Positions 1-11,828 of a DNA stretch of 64,000 nt are shown here, in pieces. The notes under the pieces were generated by a model, which saw only the letters and a list, made by a program, of their open reading frames with translations, did no database searches and was not told where the DNA came from. The stretch lies in assembly GCF_010731675.1 (NCBI RefSeq), contig NZ_AP022584.1:2232001-2296000 (forward strand). Direction: 5' to 3'. The translations under genes were made by a program, and so were the position numbers. This stretch comes from Mycobacterium marseillense (GTDB lineage Bacteria > Actinomycetota > Actinomycetes > Mycobacteriales > Mycobacteriaceae). Position 1 is the stretch's first letter. The number at the start of each line of letters is the position of its first letter.

Positions 1-52
1 CCACCGACGAAACCGGCTGCAGCGCAGTGCTTCCGAATCGTTGGTCGATACC

Positions 53-430
53 ATGGATTTCATGCGCCGCGTCGATTACGTCATCCAATATGTCGAGTCG
101 CTCGAGAGCTCGGTGGCGTTCTACCGCGACGTGATCGGGCTCAAGGTGCGGATCGAAGGCGACGGCTACGTCGAGTTCGAAATGGCCAATACCAAGTTCT
201 CGCTGTTCGAACGGTCCAAGCTTCCCGAGCTCATCGGCCGCGAAGGCGGCCGCCCGCCGTGCGGCGAGATCGGCTTCGTGATCGACGACGTCGATAAGGA
301 AGCGAAGCGGTTGCGCGACCTCGGCGTCGAGATCCTCACCGGACCGATTGACCGGCCGTGGCACGAACGGACGCTCCACATCGCCGACCCAGACGGCAAC
401 ATCATCGAATTCGCCCAGAAGTTGCGGTGA
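53..430 (+). CDS. VOC-fold (glyoxalase/bleomycin-resistance-like) protein
   Basis: A protein of about 125 residues made of one vicinal-oxygen-chelate unit. The N-terminal strand-helix VDYVIQYVESLESSVAFYRD and the C-terminal HIADPDGNIIEF segment, whose Glu is the usual metal ligand, are typical of glyoxalase I-like and dioxygenase-like enzymes. The single module implies a dimer for a complete active site. Three in-frame starts exist (TTG 41, ATG 53, ATG 62). None has a clear ribosome-binding site, and ATG 53 is chosen arbitrarily. It converges on glnD. The substrate cannot be predicted from the sequence; fosfomycin/bleomycin binding or a lyase role would both fit the fold. Confidence 0.75.
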   Translation: MDFMRRVDYVIQYVESLESSVAFYRDVIGLKVRIEGDGYVEFEMANTKFSLFERSKLPELIGREGGRPPCGEIGFVIDDVDKEAKRLRDLGVEILTGPIDRPWHERTLHIADPDGNIIEFAQKLR

Positions 431-456
431 TCACCCGGCCGCGGTCGTGATCCGGG

Positions 457-2919
457 CTAGTCGCCGACGGGTTCCTCGAGCACCTCGACCGCGGGGCCGC
501 CGAGCGCGGCGAGCAGGCTCTGTTCGACCGCGTCTCGCGAGGCTTGCCCGCCTGAGGCGGCCGTCACGCAGAAGACGTCGGCCGCCGTCGACCCGAACGT
601 GTTGACCTTCGCCCAGACGATGTCGGTCCCGGCCCGCTCCAGCGCCCGGGTCAGCAGGGCAAGCAGCCCGAGGCGGTCCATGGCGCGGACCTCGACGATC
701 AACTGGCCGGCGGTGGCCGTATCGACCCACAGGATGCGGGGCGGGGCGGTCGAGCGCGTCACGGGCACCCCGACTTGAACCTCGCCGGCCCTCGTGGACG
801 CGGCGCCGGTGGCGTCGCTGTCGCGCTTCTCCAGCGTGCCCAGCACGTCGACATCCCCGGCCAGCGCGCCGGTGAACTGCTGGCGCAGCAGGCCCGCCTC
901 CGGCGGCGAGCCGAACAGCGGCGACACCACGAATTCGACGACCGCGAAACCCGCGTCGGTGCTGGCCGATGCCGAATGGATGCGCAGCGAGTTCAGCGCC
1001 AGCACCGCGGCGGCCTTGGAGACCAGCCCCCGCTGATCGGGGGCGGCCATCACCACGTCCAGCCGTTCACCGCCGCTGGGCTTGATCTCCACGTGCACCG
1101 CGCGTTGGGCGGCGAGCGAAAGATATTGGGGTGCCGTGGGTTCGGCTTCCGGGAGCGGCTCCCCCGCCATCACCAGCCGGCAGCGCCGAACCAGCTCCTC
1201 GATCAGGGACGCCTTCCATTCGCTCCACACCCCCGGCCCGGTGGCCTTGGAGTCGGCTTCGGTCAGCGCGTGCAGCACCTCGAGCAGCAGCGGATCGCCG
1301 CCGAGCGATTTCGACACGCGCTCAATGGTTTTGGGGTCGTTCAGGTCGCTGCGGGTCGCCACCACCGGCAGCAGCAGGTGGTGGCGCACCAGCTGCGCGA
1401 GCGTCTCGGCGTCGGCGGGCGAGATCCCCAGCCGGGGGCCGATATCCAGGGCCAGCCCCGCGCCGAGCACGCTGTGGTCGACGCCGCGGCCCTTGCCGAT
1501 GTCGTGCAGCAGCGCGCCGAGCGCGAGCAGGTCGGGCCGCGCCACGCGGGTGGCCAGCGGCGCGGCGTTGACGGCCGTCTCGATGACGTGGCGGTCCACC
1601 GTCCATTTGTGCGCGACGTCGCGCGGCGGCAGGTCGCGGATCGCGTCCCATTCGGGCAGTAGCCGGCCCCACAGGCCGGTGCGGTCGAGCGCCTCGATGG
1701 TGGCCACCGTCGTCGGCCCGGCGGACAGCACAACCAGCAAGTCGTCCAACGCTTCCCGCGGCCAGGGCACCGGCATCTCGGGCGCGCCGGCGGCCAGGCG
1801 GCTCAGGGTGGCGGCGCCGATCGGCAACCCCGTGTCGGCCGCCGCGGCGGCCACCCGCAGCACCAGGCCCACGTCGGTGTCGGGCCGGGCGTCGCGGGCC
1901 AGCACGATCTCACCGGCGTATTCGACGACGCCCTCGTCCAGGGGGCGGCGCTTGGGCCGGCGTACCAGCACCGAGACGCCGCGGCGCGGCAGCGCGTTCT
2001 CGGCGGTGCGCAGCCCCGTCTCCGCGTGGTAGGCGATGGTGCGTCCGGCGTCGGATAGCTTGCGGGCCAAGTCGAATCGGTCACCGATGTGCAGCGCGGC
2101 GCTGAGTTCGTCGCCGTATTGGGCGAGCAGCTGATCGCGTCCGCGCCCGGACACCCGGTGCAGCTCGGTACGCACGTCGAGCAGCGTCAGGTGGGCGTCG
2201 TCCAGCGAGCCTCCCGGCGATTCCGGGCGGGCCATGCCGTGGCGGTCGATGAGTTGGGCCACGCCGAGCGCGTCAAGCAATTGCACATCGCGGAGGGCGC
2301 CACGGCCCGATTTCAGGTCCGGTTCGGCCCGTTGCGCGATCCGCCCGCAGCGCTCCCAGCGGGCCTGCGTCATGGCGACGAGCTCGTCCATTCGGGAGCG
2401 AATTGCGCTGCGCCACTGGCGTCTTGCGCCCGCGATCAGTTCCTCGGACAGCCGCGCATCACCGGCGATGTGGCGCGCGTCCAGCATGCCCAGGGCCGCA
2501 ATCATGTCGGCGTTGGCCACGCCCAGGGCGCCGGACACGGTCCGCACGCTGTGGTCGAGCCGAACGTTGGCGTCCCACAGCGGATACCACAGGCCGTCGG
2601 CGACCTTGCCCAACACGTCGTCGGACTTGTTGTCGTGCAACAGCATCAGGTCCAGGTCGGAATACGGCAGCAGCTCGTGGCGGCCCAGCCCGCCGATGCC
2701 GACGATCGCGAAGCCACTGTCGTCGTCGATCCCGATCTCGGCGGCCTTGGCCATCAGCCATGATTCGTGCAGGTCCAGCCAGGCGTGCCGCAGTTCGGCG
2801 GCGTGCAGCTTGGCGCCCTCGGAGAGCAGCTGGCGCCGCGAGGCGGCCAAATCGACTGCCCCGCCGGCGCTTCGCATCCCCGCTAGGCGCCCGGGCGGTT
2901 CGGAGCCGTTCGGAGTCAT
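457..2919 (-). CDS. glnD: [Protein-PII] nucleotidylyltransferase GlnD
   Basis: The last gene of the amt-glnB-glnD operon, 820 residues, close to the mycobacterial GlnD size. The order of domains is: a nucleotidyltransferase motif [15 protein letters not shown] (about residues 76-90), a PII-uridylyl-transferase helical region, an HD phosphohydrolase motif (ALLHDIGKG, about residue 470), then two C-terminal ACT domains (around 630-690 and 735-800) that sense glutamine. In actinobacteria this enzyme adenylylates rather than uridylylates PII; that is family knowledge, not visible here. ATG 2919 lies 45 bp after the glnB stop. A second in-frame Met at residue 15 could be the true start. Confidence 0.95.
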   Translation of the reverse strand: MTPNGSEPPGRLAGMRSAGGAVDLAASRRQLLSEGAKLHAAELRHAWLDLHESWLMAKAAEIGIDDDSGFAIVGIGGLGRHELLPYSDLDLMLLHDNKSDDVLGKVADGLWYPLWDANVRLDHSVRTVSGALGVANADMIAALGMLDARHIAGDARLSEELIAGARRQWRSAIRSRMDELVAMTQARWERCGRIAQRAEPDLKSGRGALRDVQLLDALGVAQLIDRHGMARPESPGGSLDDAHLTLLDVRTELHRVSGRGRDQLLAQYGDELSAALHIGDRFDLARKLSDAGRTIAYHAETGLRTAENALPRRGVSVLVRRPKRRPLDEGVVEYAGEIVLARDARPDTDVGLVLRVAAAAADTGLPIGAATLSRLAAGAPEMPVPWPREALDDLLVVLSAGPTTVATIEALDRTGLWGRLLPEWDAIRDLPPRDVAHKWTVDRHVIETAVNAAPLATRVARPDLLALGALLHDIGKGRGVDHSVLGAGLALDIGPRLGISPADAETLAQLVRHHLLLPVVATRSDLNDPKTIERVSKSLGGDPLLLEVLHALTEADSKATGPGVWSEWKASLIEELVRRCRLVMAGEPLPEAEPTAPQYLSLAAQRAVHVEIKPSGGERLDVVMAAPDQRGLVSKAAAVLALNSLRIHSASASTDAGFAVVEFVVSPLFGSPPEAGLLRQQFTGALAGDVDVLGTLEKRDSDATGAASTRAGEVQVGVPVTRSTAPPRILWVDTATAGQLIVEVRAMDRLGLLALLTRALERAGTDIVWAKVNTFGSTAADVFCVTAASGGQASRDAVEQSLLAALGGPAVEVLEEPVGD

Positions 2920-2964
2920 GCCCTCGCGGCCCGCCCGGGGCGAATCAGCAATTGACGAAAAGTG

Positions 2965-4733
<1,769 letters not shown>

Positions 4734-4813
4734 TCGCAATCTCCTCCGGTCGGGCCGCAATGGGACGTCAGACATGCGTCTGGTGACCTGATCCAGAAGA
4801 TTGCGCAATGGTT

Positions 4814-4840
4814 GTTTCGGCGATGGTGCCGTCGTGTTTC
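4814..4840 (-). promoter_or_regulatory. Candidate GlnR-type operator upstream of amt
   Basis: On the minus strand, two GAAAC b-site elements are exactly 22 bp apart (plus-strand GTTTC at 4814-4818 and 4836-4840), 80-107 bp before the amt start. Actinobacterial GlnR binds GnnAC elements repeated at 11-bp intervals, so two b-sites at 22 bp match the expected phasing. The intervening and upstream a-sites (GCACC and TTAAT) are poor. The assignment is therefore a motif-based inference, supported by the nitrogen-responsive nature of amt-glnB-glnD. Confidence 0.45.
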
Positions 4841-4876
4841 GGCGGGATTAACGTCCCGCGCGGCGCGGCGGCGGTG

Positions 4877-6205
4877 TCAGCCGAGCAGCGCGTCGACGAA
4901 GGCGGCCGGTTCGAACGGCGCGAGGTCGTCGGGGCCCTCGCCGAGTCCGACCAGCTTGACGGGCACGCCGAGCTCCTGCTGGACCCTAAAGACGATGCCG
5001 CCCTTGGCCGTTCCGTCCAGCTTCGTCAGGACGGCGCCGGTGATCTCGACGACCTCGGCGAACACGCGCGCCTGGGCCAAGCCGTTCTGCCCGATGGTGG
5101 CGTCGAGCACCAGCAGCACCTCGTCGACCGCGGCGCGGCGTGTCACCACGCGCTTGACCTTGTCGAGTTCGTCCATCAGCCCGACCTTGGTGTGCAGCCG
5201 GCCCGCGGTGTCGATGAGCACGACGTCGACGCCGGCGTCGATGCCCTTGTCGACGGCGTCGAACGCCACCGACGCCGGGTCGGCGCCTTCCGCCCCGCGC
5301 ACCACCTCCGCGCCGACCCGCGACGCCCAGGTTTGCAGCTGATCGGCGGCCGCGGCCCGGAAGGTGTCGGCGGCGCCCAAGACGACGCGTCGCCCGTCGG
5401 CGACCAGGACCCGGGCCAGTTTGCCGACGGTGGTGGTTTTTCCGGTGCCGTTCACGCCGACGACCAGCAGCACCGACGGGTGGTCGGCGTGCGGCAACGC
5501 CCGGATCGACCGGTCCATGCCGGGCTGCAGTTCCTTGATCAGCACGTCGCGCAGCACGGCCTTGGCGTCGGCCTCGGTGCGCACGTCGCTGCCGGCCAGC
5601 CGGGCGCGCAGCTGGGCGATGACCGACTCGGCGACCACGGGGCCCAGATCGGCGACGAGCAGGGTGTCCTCGACGTCCTGCCAGGCGTCTTCGTCGAGGT
5701 CGCCACCGCCGATCAGGCCCAGCATGCTGCGGCCGAACGCGCTCTGCGAGCGGGCCAGCCGGCCACGCAGCCGTTCCAGGCGGCCCTCGGGCGGCGCGAT
5801 CTCCTCGATCTCGGGGGCGGCCGGGGTTTCGGGCTGTGGCTCCGGCTCCGGCTCCGGAGCAGGTGCCGGCTCCGGCTCCGGCTCCGGTGGGGTGACGGTC
5901 TCGGGTTCGGGGAGGTCGACGTCGGAGATGGTGCGCCGCGGCGCGTCGCGCGGAATGGCCGCGTCGTCGCCCACTCCGGGCAGTCCGGTGGTGTCCAGCC
6001 GCTCGGGCGGCGCCACGGTCGGTGTCTGGCTGAACGTGATGCCCGAGGACGCGGTGTAGCCGCCGGAGCGGTCGATCGCCCCGGGTTCGGCGCGCGTCGA
6101 GAAGCTGATCCGGCGCCGACGGTACCGCAGCAGGCCGAAGACCAGCGCGGTGATGACAACCAGGACGGCTATGACCGCGAGCGCGATCCAAAGACCTTGG
6201 GACAC
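4877..6205 (-). CDS. ftsY: Signal recognition particle receptor FtsY
   Basis: The SRP-receptor GTPase that hands ribosome-nascent-chain complexes to the Sec translocon. 442 residues from GTG 6205. An N-terminal membrane anchor (residues about 6-28) is followed by basic RYRRRR and a long acidic Pro-Glu linker. The NG domain follows with P-loop GVNGTGKTTTVGKLA, DTFRAAAADQL, switch DTAGRLHTK and TKLDGTAKGG. The membrane anchor is typical of actinobacterial FtsY. It lies downstream of smc, separated by a 55-bp tandem repeat. Confidence 0.96.
   Translation of the reverse strand: MSQGLWIALAVIAVLVVITALVFGLLRYRRRRISFSTRAEPGAIDRSGGYTASSGITFSQTPTVAPPERLDTTGLPGVGDDAAIPRDAPRRTISDVDLPEPETVTPPEPEPEPAPAPEPEPEPQPETPAAPEIEEIAPPEGRLERLRGRLARSQSAFGRSMLGLIGGGDLDEDAWQDVEDTLLVADLGPVVAESVIAQLRARLAGSDVRTEADAKAVLRDVLIKELQPGMDRSIRALPHADHPSVLLVVGVNGTGKTTTVGKLARVLVADGRRVVLGAADTFRAAAADQLQTWASRVGAEVVRGAEGADPASVAFDAVDKGIDAGVDVVLIDTAGRLHTKVGLMDELDKVKRVVTRRAAVDEVLLVLDATIGQNGLAQARVFAEVVEITGAVLTKLDGTAKGGIVFRVQQELGVPVKLVGLGEGPDDLAPFEPAAFVDALLG
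5838..5885. repeat. GGCTCC hexanucleotide microsatellite inside ftsY
   Basis: Two runs of three perfect GGCTCC units (5838-5855 and 5868-5885), separated by 12 related bases, encode the alternating Glu-Pro linker of FtsY. The unit is six bases long, so slippage would change linker length in steps of two residues without breaking the frame. Confidence 0.85.
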
Positions 6206-6270
6206 GCTGACATTGTTTCAGGGGCGGCGCGGGCACCCGGCAGCCACCACCTTCGGGCGCGCGATCACCC

Positions 6271-6450
6271 GCTCGCGATCGGCGCTCGCTCGATGGCGCC
6301 GACCCGCAGCGCCCGGCTCCGCCGCACTCGCGATCGGCGCTCGCTCGATGGCGCCGACCCGCAGCGCCCGGCTCCGCCGCACTCGCGATCGGCGCTCGCT
6401 CGATGGCGCCGACCCGCAGCGCCCGGCTCCGCCGCACTCGCGATCGGCGC
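6271..6450. repeat. 55-bp tandem repeat (VNTR/MIRU-like) between smc and ftsY
   Basis: Two perfect 55-bp units (6326-6380 and 6381-6435), a first copy differing at its first base (6271-6325), and a truncated 15-bp fourth copy ending at the smc stop codon. Each unit contains an inverted repeat with arms GATCGGCGC and GCGCCGACC (one mismatch) around a short loop, so each could form a hairpin in RNA. The array fills most of the 244-bp gap between smc and ftsY and would be transcribed if the two are co-transcribed. Mycobacterial intergenic units of similar size vary in copy number between strains. Confidence 0.95.
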
Positions 6451-9400
6451 TACGACGAACTGGTGACCAGCTGCTCCACCTGCTGGCCGCGCATCCGCTG
6501 CGAGATCACCGCGGTGATGCCGTCGCCCTGCATGGTCACGCCGTAGAGCGCGTCGGCGACCTCCATCGTCGGCTTCTGGTGGGTGATGATGATGAGCTGC
6601 GAGCGCGCCCGCAGCAGCTCGAACAGCGAGATCAGCCGGCGCAGGTTGGTGTCGTCGAGGGCGGCCTCCACCTCGTCCATGATGTAGAACGGCGACGGGC
6701 GGGCCCGGAAGATCGCCACCAGCATCGCCACCGCCGTCAGCGCCTTTTCGCCACCGGACAGCAGCGAGAGCCGGGTGACCTTCTTGCCCGGCGGCCGGGC
6801 CTCGACCTCGATGCCGGTGGTGAGCATGTCGCCCGGGTTGGTCAGCCGCAGCCGGCCCTCGCCGCCGGGGAACAACACGGTGAACACTTCGGTGAATTCG
6901 CGTTCCACGTCGGCGTACGCCTCGCTGAACACCTGCAGGATGCGGGCGTCGACCTCGTCGACCACGCCGAGCAGGTCCTTACGGGCGGCCTTGACGTCCT
7001 CGAGCTGGGTGGACAGGAAGTTGTAGCGCTCCTCGAGGGCCGCGAACTCCTCCAGCGCCAGCGGGTTGACCCGGCCCAGTTCGGCCAGCTCGCGCTCGGC
7101 CCGCTTGGCGCGGCGCTCCTGGGTGGCGCGGTCGTAGGGAATGGGGGCCGGCGCGAAGACCTGCTCGCCGCGCTCCTTGGCCTGCTCGTATTCGGCCATC
7201 TCCAGATCAGAGGGAGGGAGTTGATTCTCCGGGCCGTACTCGGCGATCAAATCGGCGGGCGCCATGCCGAACTGCTCGAGCACCATCTGCTCGAGCTGCT
7301 CGATGCGCAACGCCGCCTGGGCGTTGGCCACCTCGTCGCGGTGCAGCGAGTCGGTCAGGGCGGCCACCCGGGCGCTGAGCGCGTTCACCTCGTCGCGCAC
7401 CGCGGCCATCGCCGCCGCGCGCTGCTGGCGTTCGGCGGCCAGGGCGTCGCGGATCTTGGACGCCGAGTCGACCACCCCGTTCAACCGCTGCGCCAGCAGC
7501 CGGCCGGAATCGGCGACCGCCGCGGCCACCGCCGCGGCCCGCAGCCGCGCCTCCCGTGCCTGCTGGGCCCGCACCCGGGCTTCGCGTTCCGCGGCGGCCG
7601 CGCGGCGCAACGAATCCGCCCGCCCGCGCACCGCGTTCGCGCGCTCTTCGGCGGTGCGCACCGCCAGCCGGGCCTCCACTTCGACGCTGCGCGCGTTTTC
7701 GGTGGCGGCGGCGATCTGCTGACGGTTTACGGGTTCTTCCGCCGGCGTCTGCTGGGTCTCCTGGGCGTTGCGCAGCCGGGTTTCCAGTTCGGTGACCTCG
7801 GCGACGGTCTGGGTCCGGCCCGCTTCGAGCTCCTCGCGTTGCCGCAGCAGCCTGCTCCAGTCGTCCTCGGACATGCGGGCTTCCTGGCCGAGCCGGCCGA
7901 GCTGTTCGTACATCCCCGAGATGGCGCTGTCGGATTCGTTGAGGGCGGCCAGCGCCTGTTCGGCGGAGTCCTGCCGGGCGGCCTGCTCGGTCAGCGCGCC
8001 GGACAGCGCCGCGCTCAGCTGGGCCACCTGGGCCTCCGCGGCGGTCAGCTCGTCGCCGGCCTTGTCGATCTCGGAGGTCACCTCGAGCGTGGACAGCTTG
8101 CGATCGGAGCCGCCGCTCACCCAGCCGGCGCCCACCAGGTCGCCGTCGAGGGTGACCGCCCGCAGCCGGGGATGCTCGGCCACCAGGGCCAGCGCTTGGT
8201 CCAGGTCGTCGACCACCGCCACGCCCGAGAGCATCGCCGTGATCGCGCCGCGCAGCCGCCCGGGAGCGTCGATCAGGTCGAGCGCCCACAGCGCCCCCGC
8301 CGGGGCGGCCTGCGGCGCGGGGTGATCGGCGGGCCAGTCGCCGAGCACCAGCGCGGCGCGTCCGCCGTCGGCCTGTTTGAGTGCGGCGACCGCGGACCGG
8401 GCAGCGCCGAAGCTCTCGGCCGCCAGCGCGTCGGCCGCCGATCCCAGCACCGCGGCCAGCGCCGCTTCGTAGCCGGAGCGCACCTTGACCAACTTGGCCA
8501 TCGGACCCAAAAGGCCTGTGCCGGAATGGTTTTCGGTGAGCCAGGCGGCGCCGTCCTTGCGTTCGAGCCCCACGGCGAGCGCGTCGATGCGGGCGCGCAG
8601 CGAGGCGACCTGACGTTCGGCGTCCCGCTCGGCGGACTGCAGTTCGGCGACCCGCGCGTCGGCCAACCGCAACGCGGCCACGGTGCGCTCGTGGTGCTCG
8701 TCGAGGCCCATCTCGCCCTGATCGAGTTCACCGACGCGGCCCTGCACGGTTTCGAATTCGGCCTTGGCCTGCTGGGCGCGGGCGGCGGCCTGTTCGATGC
8801 GCTCGGACAGCCGCGCGACGCTGTCGTCGATCGACTCGACGCGCGCCCGCATCGTCTCCACCTGACCGGCCAGCCGCGCCAGGCCTTCCCGCCGGTCCGC
8901 CTCGGCGCGCACCGCCGCCATGTGGGCCCGGTCGGCCTCGGCGGCCTCGCGCTCGCGCTCGGCCAACTCGGCGCGGGCGCCGTCGAGCCGGCTGCGCGCC
9001 GTGGTCAATTCCGCCAGTAGCCGCTGCTCGGCGACCGCGACCTGCTCGGCCTCGGCTTCCAACGCGTCGGGGTCGGTGTCGCTGGTCGCCACCGGCTCCA
9101 CATCGAGGTGCTGGGCTCGCTCGCTGGCGATGCGGACCGTGGCCGCCACCCGTTCGGCCAGCGCGGACAGTGCGAACCAGGTGTGCTGCACCGATTCGGC
9201 ACGACCGGAGAGTTCGCCGACGGCGGTTTCGTGCGCGGTGAGCTCCTCGGACGCGACGGCCAGCCGCGAGGAGGCCTCGTCGTGGTCGCGCCGCATGGCG
9301 GACTCGGCCTCGAAGATGGCCTCGCGCTCGCCCTTGCGGTTGACCAGGTCGTCGGCGGCCAGCCGCAGCCGCGCGTCGCGCAGGTCCGCCTGGATCGTCT

Positions 9401-10046
9401 GGGCGCGACGGGCCACCTCGGCCTGGCGGCCCAACGGTTTGAGCTGACGGCGCAGCTCGGTGGTCAGGTCGGTGAGCCGGGCCAGGTTCGCCGACATCGC
9501 GTCGAGCTTGCGGAGCGCCTTCTCTTTGCGCTTGCGGTGCTTGAGCACGCCGGCGGCTTCTTCGATGAACGCCCGGCGGTCTTCGGGCCGCGATTGCAGG
9601 ATCTCGTCGAGCTTGCCCTGCCCGACGATGACGTGCATCTCCCGGCCGATCCCGGAGTCGCTGAGCAGTTCTTGAACATCCATCAAACGGCAACTGCTGC
9701 CGTTGATTTCGTATTCGCTGGCGCCGTCGCGGAACATCCGCCGGGTGATCGAGACCTCGGAGTACTCGATGGGCAGCGCGTTGTCGGAGTTGTCGATGGT
9801 GACGGTGACTTCGGCGCGGCCCAACGGCGCGCGCGACGAGGTCCCGGCGAAGATGACGTCTTCCATCTTGCCGCCGCGCAGGGTCTTGGCGCCCTGCTCC
9901 CCCATCACCCACGCCAGGGCGTCGACGACGTTGGACTTGCCCGAGCCGTTGGGCCCGACGACCGCGGTGATGCCCGGCTCGAAACGCAGAGTCGTCGGCG
10001 AGGCAAAGGACTTGAAGCCCTTCAGCGTCAGACTCTTGAGGTACAC
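6450..10046 (-). CDS. smc: Chromosome segregation ATPase SMC
   Basis: Condensin subunit of 1198 residues. The N-terminal head has Walker [15 protein letters not shown] (about residues 32-45). Two long Ala/Arg/Glu-rich coiled coils flank a hinge near residues 500-660. The C-terminal head carries signature [11 protein letters not shown] and Walker [14 protein letters not shown]. The start is GTG 10046, giving [14 protein letters not shown] as in other SMC proteins. It folds and organises the chromosome with ScpAB, which are not encoded here. acyP is the upstream neighbour on the same strand, 147 bp away. Confidence 0.97.
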   Translation of the reverse strand: MYLKSLTLKGFKSFASPTTLRFEPGITAVVGPNGSGKSNVVDALAWVMGEQGAKTLRGGKMEDVIFAGTSSRAPLGRAEVTVTIDNSDNALPIEYSEVSITRRMFRDGASEYEINGSSCRLMDVQELLSDSGIGREMHVIVGQGKLDEILQSRPEDRRAFIEEAAGVLKHRKRKEKALRKLDAMSANLARLTDLTTELRRQLKPLGRQAEVARRAQTIQADLRDARLRLAADDLVNRKGEREAIFEAESAMRRDHDEASSRLAVASEELTAHETAVGELSGRAESVQHTWFALSALAERVAATVRIASERAQHLDVEPVATSDTDPDALEAEAEQVAVAEQRLLAELTTARSRLDGARAELAEREREAAEADRAHMAAVRAEADRREGLARLAGQVETMRARVESIDDSVARLSERIEQAAARAQQAKAEFETVQGRVGELDQGEMGLDEHHERTVAALRLADARVAELQSAERDAERQVASLRARIDALAVGLERKDGAAWLTENHSGTGLLGPMAKLVKVRSGYEAALAAVLGSAADALAAESFGAARSAVAALKQADGGRAALVLGDWPADHPAPQAAPAGALWALDLIDAPGRLRGAITAMLSGVAVVDDLDQALALVAEHPRLRAVTLDGDLVGAGWVSGGSDRKLSTLEVTSEIDKAGDELTAAEAQVAQLSAALSGALTEQAARQDSAEQALAALNESDSAISGMYEQLGRLGQEARMSEDDWSRLLRQREELEAGRTQTVAEVTELETRLRNAQETQQTPAEEPVNRQQIAAATENARSVEVEARLAVRTAEERANAVRGRADSLRRAAAAEREARVRAQQAREARLRAAAVAAAVADSGRLLAQRLNGVVDSASKIRDALAAERQQRAAAMAAVRDEVNALSARVAALTDSLHRDEVANAQAALRIEQLEQMVLEQFGMAPADLIAEYGPENQLPPSDLEMAEYEQAKERGEQVFAPAPIPYDRATQERRAKRAERELAELGRVNPLALEEFAALEERYNFLSTQLEDVKAARKDLLGVVDEVDARILQVFSEAYADVEREFTEVFTVLFPGGEGRLRLTNPGDMLTTGIEVEARPPGKKVTRLSLLSGGEKALTAVAMLVAIFRARPSPFYIMDEVEAALDDTNLRRLISLFELLRARSQLIIITHQKPTMEVADALYGVTMQGDGITAVISQRMRGQQVEQLVTSSS

Positions 10047-10193
10047 GGCGAGCCAGACTACCGCTCAAACCACGCGCGGCAGGCTCACCGAGGGGTGTCG
10101 TCCAGCCCCAAATGTGCCGGCGGCGCCGCGGCGCGACGCACTGGTCACAATGGTCACATCCGCCACGAAATGACGGGCACCGCGGCGGCCGCG

Positions 10194-10487
10194 TCACCGC
10201 TCGACGAACCCCTCGAAACGCTCCTGGGGCTGCGACCAGTCGGCGACCACCTCGTCGACCCTGCCGGGTCGGGCGGGCCACGACGCGCCGCCTTGCAGCA
10301 GCTCCAGCAGCTTTTCGCCGGCCTCCCGCGGCCCCTGGGCGACTACCAGCACCCGGCCGTCGGCCTGGTTGGCCGCGTACCCGGTGAGGCCGAGCTCCAG
10401 CGCCCGGCACCGCGTCCACCAGCGGAAACCCACCCCCTGGACGTCCCCGTGGACCCAGGCGGTGAGCCGGGCGTCAGGATCCGACAT
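10194..10487 (-). CDS. acyP: Acylphosphatase
   Basis: A 97-residue acylphosphatase hydrolysing carboxyl-phosphate bonds. The phosphate-binding loop GDVQGVGFR carries the catalytic Arg, and the catalytic Asn follows in LTGYAANQADGRV. Its start overlaps the end of the OsmC-like gene by 14 bp, indicating translational coupling. The acyP-smc neighbourhood is conserved in mycobacteria. Confidence 0.93.
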   Translation of the reverse strand: MSDPDARLTAWVHGDVQGVGFRWWTRCRALELGLTGYAANQADGRVLVVAQGPREAGEKLLELLQGGASWPARPGRVDEVVADWSQPQERFEGFVER

Positions 10488-10887
10488 CGGTGACCTCGAC
10501 GTTGACGGTGGTGCCGGACTGCAGGGTGCGCCCGACCGTGCACACCTGGTCGATGGCCCGGTTGACCACGACCAGCAGGCGCTCCTTCTCGTCCTCGGCC
10601 AACGCCGACAGGTCCAGCTCCAGCGCTTCCTCGAGCAGCGGATAGCGTTCCTGCTCGCGGTCGGCGGCGCCGGACACCTTGATGACCGCCTTGTAGTCGT
10701 CGCCCAGCCGGCGGGCCAGCGGCATATCGCTGGACATCCCGCTGCAGGCCGCGAGCGCGATCTTGAGCAGCTCGCCGGGCGTGAACACGCCGTCGACGTC
10801 CTCGGAGCCGACGAGTACCTGCGCCCCCCGCGAGCTGTATCCCGTGTAGCGGCGAGTTCCGGTGCGTTCCACCCATAGTTCGGCCAT
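10474..10887 (-). CDS. OsmC-family peroxidase-like protein
   Basis: 137 residues of OsmC fold. The two redox cysteines expected of organic-hydroperoxide reductases are present, in LAACSGM (about residue 48) and QVCTVGRTL (about residue 115). This corresponds to the conserved gene upstream of acyP in M. tuberculosis (Rv2923c by position). It probably reduces organic hydroperoxides with a dithiol cofactor. It diverges from the PIG-L gene across 52 bp. Confidence 0.85.
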   Translation of the reverse strand: MAELWVERTGTRRYTGYSSRGAQVLVGSEDVDGVFTPGELLKIALAACSGMSSDMPLARRLGDDYKAVIKVSGAADREQERYPLLEEALELDLSALAEDEKERLLVVVNRAIDQVCTVGRTLQSGTTVNVEVTDVGS

Positions 10888-10939
10888 GGCTCATTTCTAC
10901 CGGGCGGCCACGGCGTGACGCGCGGGCATACTGTTTGGC

Positions 10940-11713
10940 ATGGCCACCGTCGTCGCGTTCCACGCGCACCCGGACGACGAGGTGGTCCTCACCGGTGGCA
11001 CCCTGGCGCGCGCGTCCGCGGCCGGACATCGCGTCGTCGTGGTCACGGCAACCGACGGACGCGTGCACAACGACGACGACAACCGACTGGGCGAATTACG
11101 GTCGAGTGCAAGCATTCTCGGGGCCCAGCGGGTGGAGTGCCTCGGCTACGCCGACAGCGGCTACGGCCCCCTGTTCTACCCGGATCCGCCCGGGCGCACC
11201 CGATTCGGGCGCGCGGATCTCGACGAGGCGGCGACGCGGCTGGCCACCATCCTTCGCGACGAGGACGCCGATCTGCTGCTCAGCTACCAGCCCAACGGCG
11301 GCTACGGGCACCGCGATCATGTGCAGGTGCATCACGTCGGCAAGAAAGCCGCCGAACTCGCCGCGATTCCCCGCGTCCTCGAGGTGACGATGCCGCGCGA
11401 AATGCTGCTTCGCGTCAGTGATCTCGCGCACCTGCTGCGTCTTCCCGGACCGTACGAACGTGACATCGTCCGCGGCGCGTACGCCCCACGCGCGACGATC
11501 ACCCACCGGGTCAACGTCTTTGGCTTCGCGCGCCAGAAGCGGGACGCTTTTGCCGCGCACCGTTCCCAGATCGGCACTTCCGGACTGGCCGCGCAGCTGT
11601 TCGGCGTCCTGATGCGGTTGCCGCCTCAGGTGTTCGGCGCGCTGTTCAGCCACGAGTGGTTCGTGGATCCGGCACTGCCCACGGGGACGCTGCGCCGCGA
11701 CATCTTCGAGTGA
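10940..11713 (+). CDS. PIG-L/LmbE-type N-acetylglucosamine deacetylase
   Basis: 257 residues starting with the zinc motif HAHPDDE (residues 8-14). The partner histidines lie in YGHRDHVQVHH (about residues 123-133). Family members such as MshB and Mca deacetylate N-acetylglucosaminyl or mycothiol-conjugate substrates. The C-terminal 100 residues resemble no motif I know. A candidate -10 CATACT ends 7 bases before ATG 10940, with no Shine-Dalgarno, so the message may be leaderless. No counterpart lies between the OsmC-like gene and fpg in M. tuberculosis as I recall it. Substrate unknown. Confidence 0.85.
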   Translation: MATVVAFHAHPDDEVVLTGGTLARASAAGHRVVVVTATDGRVHNDDDNRLGELRSSASILGAQRVECLGYADSGYGPLFYPDPPGRTRFGRADLDEAATRLATILRDEDADLLLSYQPNGGYGHRDHVQVHHVGKKAAELAAIPRVLEVTMPREMLLRVSDLAHLLRLPGPYERDIVRGAYAPRATITHRVNVFGFARQKRDAFAAHRSQIGTSGLAAQLFGVLMRLPPQVFGALFSHEWFVDPALPTGTLRRDIFE

Positions 11714-11729
11714 TTCACCTGTTTCGCCC

Positions 11730-11828
11730 TTGAGTGTGAACGCTGGTCACCCGGTGTGAACACCGGTCACCCACGCTCGTCGTGTCGCAACCGTGTGCTC
11801 ACGATCAAAGCCAAGGCCTCACACTCAA
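11730..11828. repeat. Direct and inverted repeats between convergent PIG-L and fpg genes
   Basis: This convergent intergenic space carries two near-identical 19-bp direct repeats at a 20-bp period (11734-11752 and 11754-11772, consensus GTGTGAAC-RY-GGTCACCC). The second contains a CCGGTGT-GA-ACACCGG palindrome. A perfect 10-bp inverted pair, TTGAGTGTGA (11730-11739) and TCACACTCAA (11819-11828), encloses them, its right arm overlapping the fpg stop codon. It may act as a transcription boundary; no T-run marks a classical terminator. Confidence 0.6.

Noticed and set aside
4842..4859. GCGGGA/TCCCGC stem-loop after ftsY as a terminator
   Set aside because: Only six pairs and no T-run on either strand; it overlaps the weak half of the GlnR-like site, so its role is unclear.
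6271..6450. Tandem 55-bp units considered as a CRISPR array
   Set aside because: Units are directly adjacent with no variable spacers, and no cas genes are nearby.
6150..9020. A 956-codon open frame antisense to smc
   Set aside because: High GC content leaves long open frames opposite real genes. The translated product is low-complexity, rich in Gly, Arg, His and Gln, with no known domain, whereas smc on the other strand has complete ATPase motifs.
11751..11766. CCGGTGT-GA-ACACCGG palindrome as an intrinsic terminator
   Set aside because: A two-base loop is too tight and no T-run follows; kept only as part of the repeat description.
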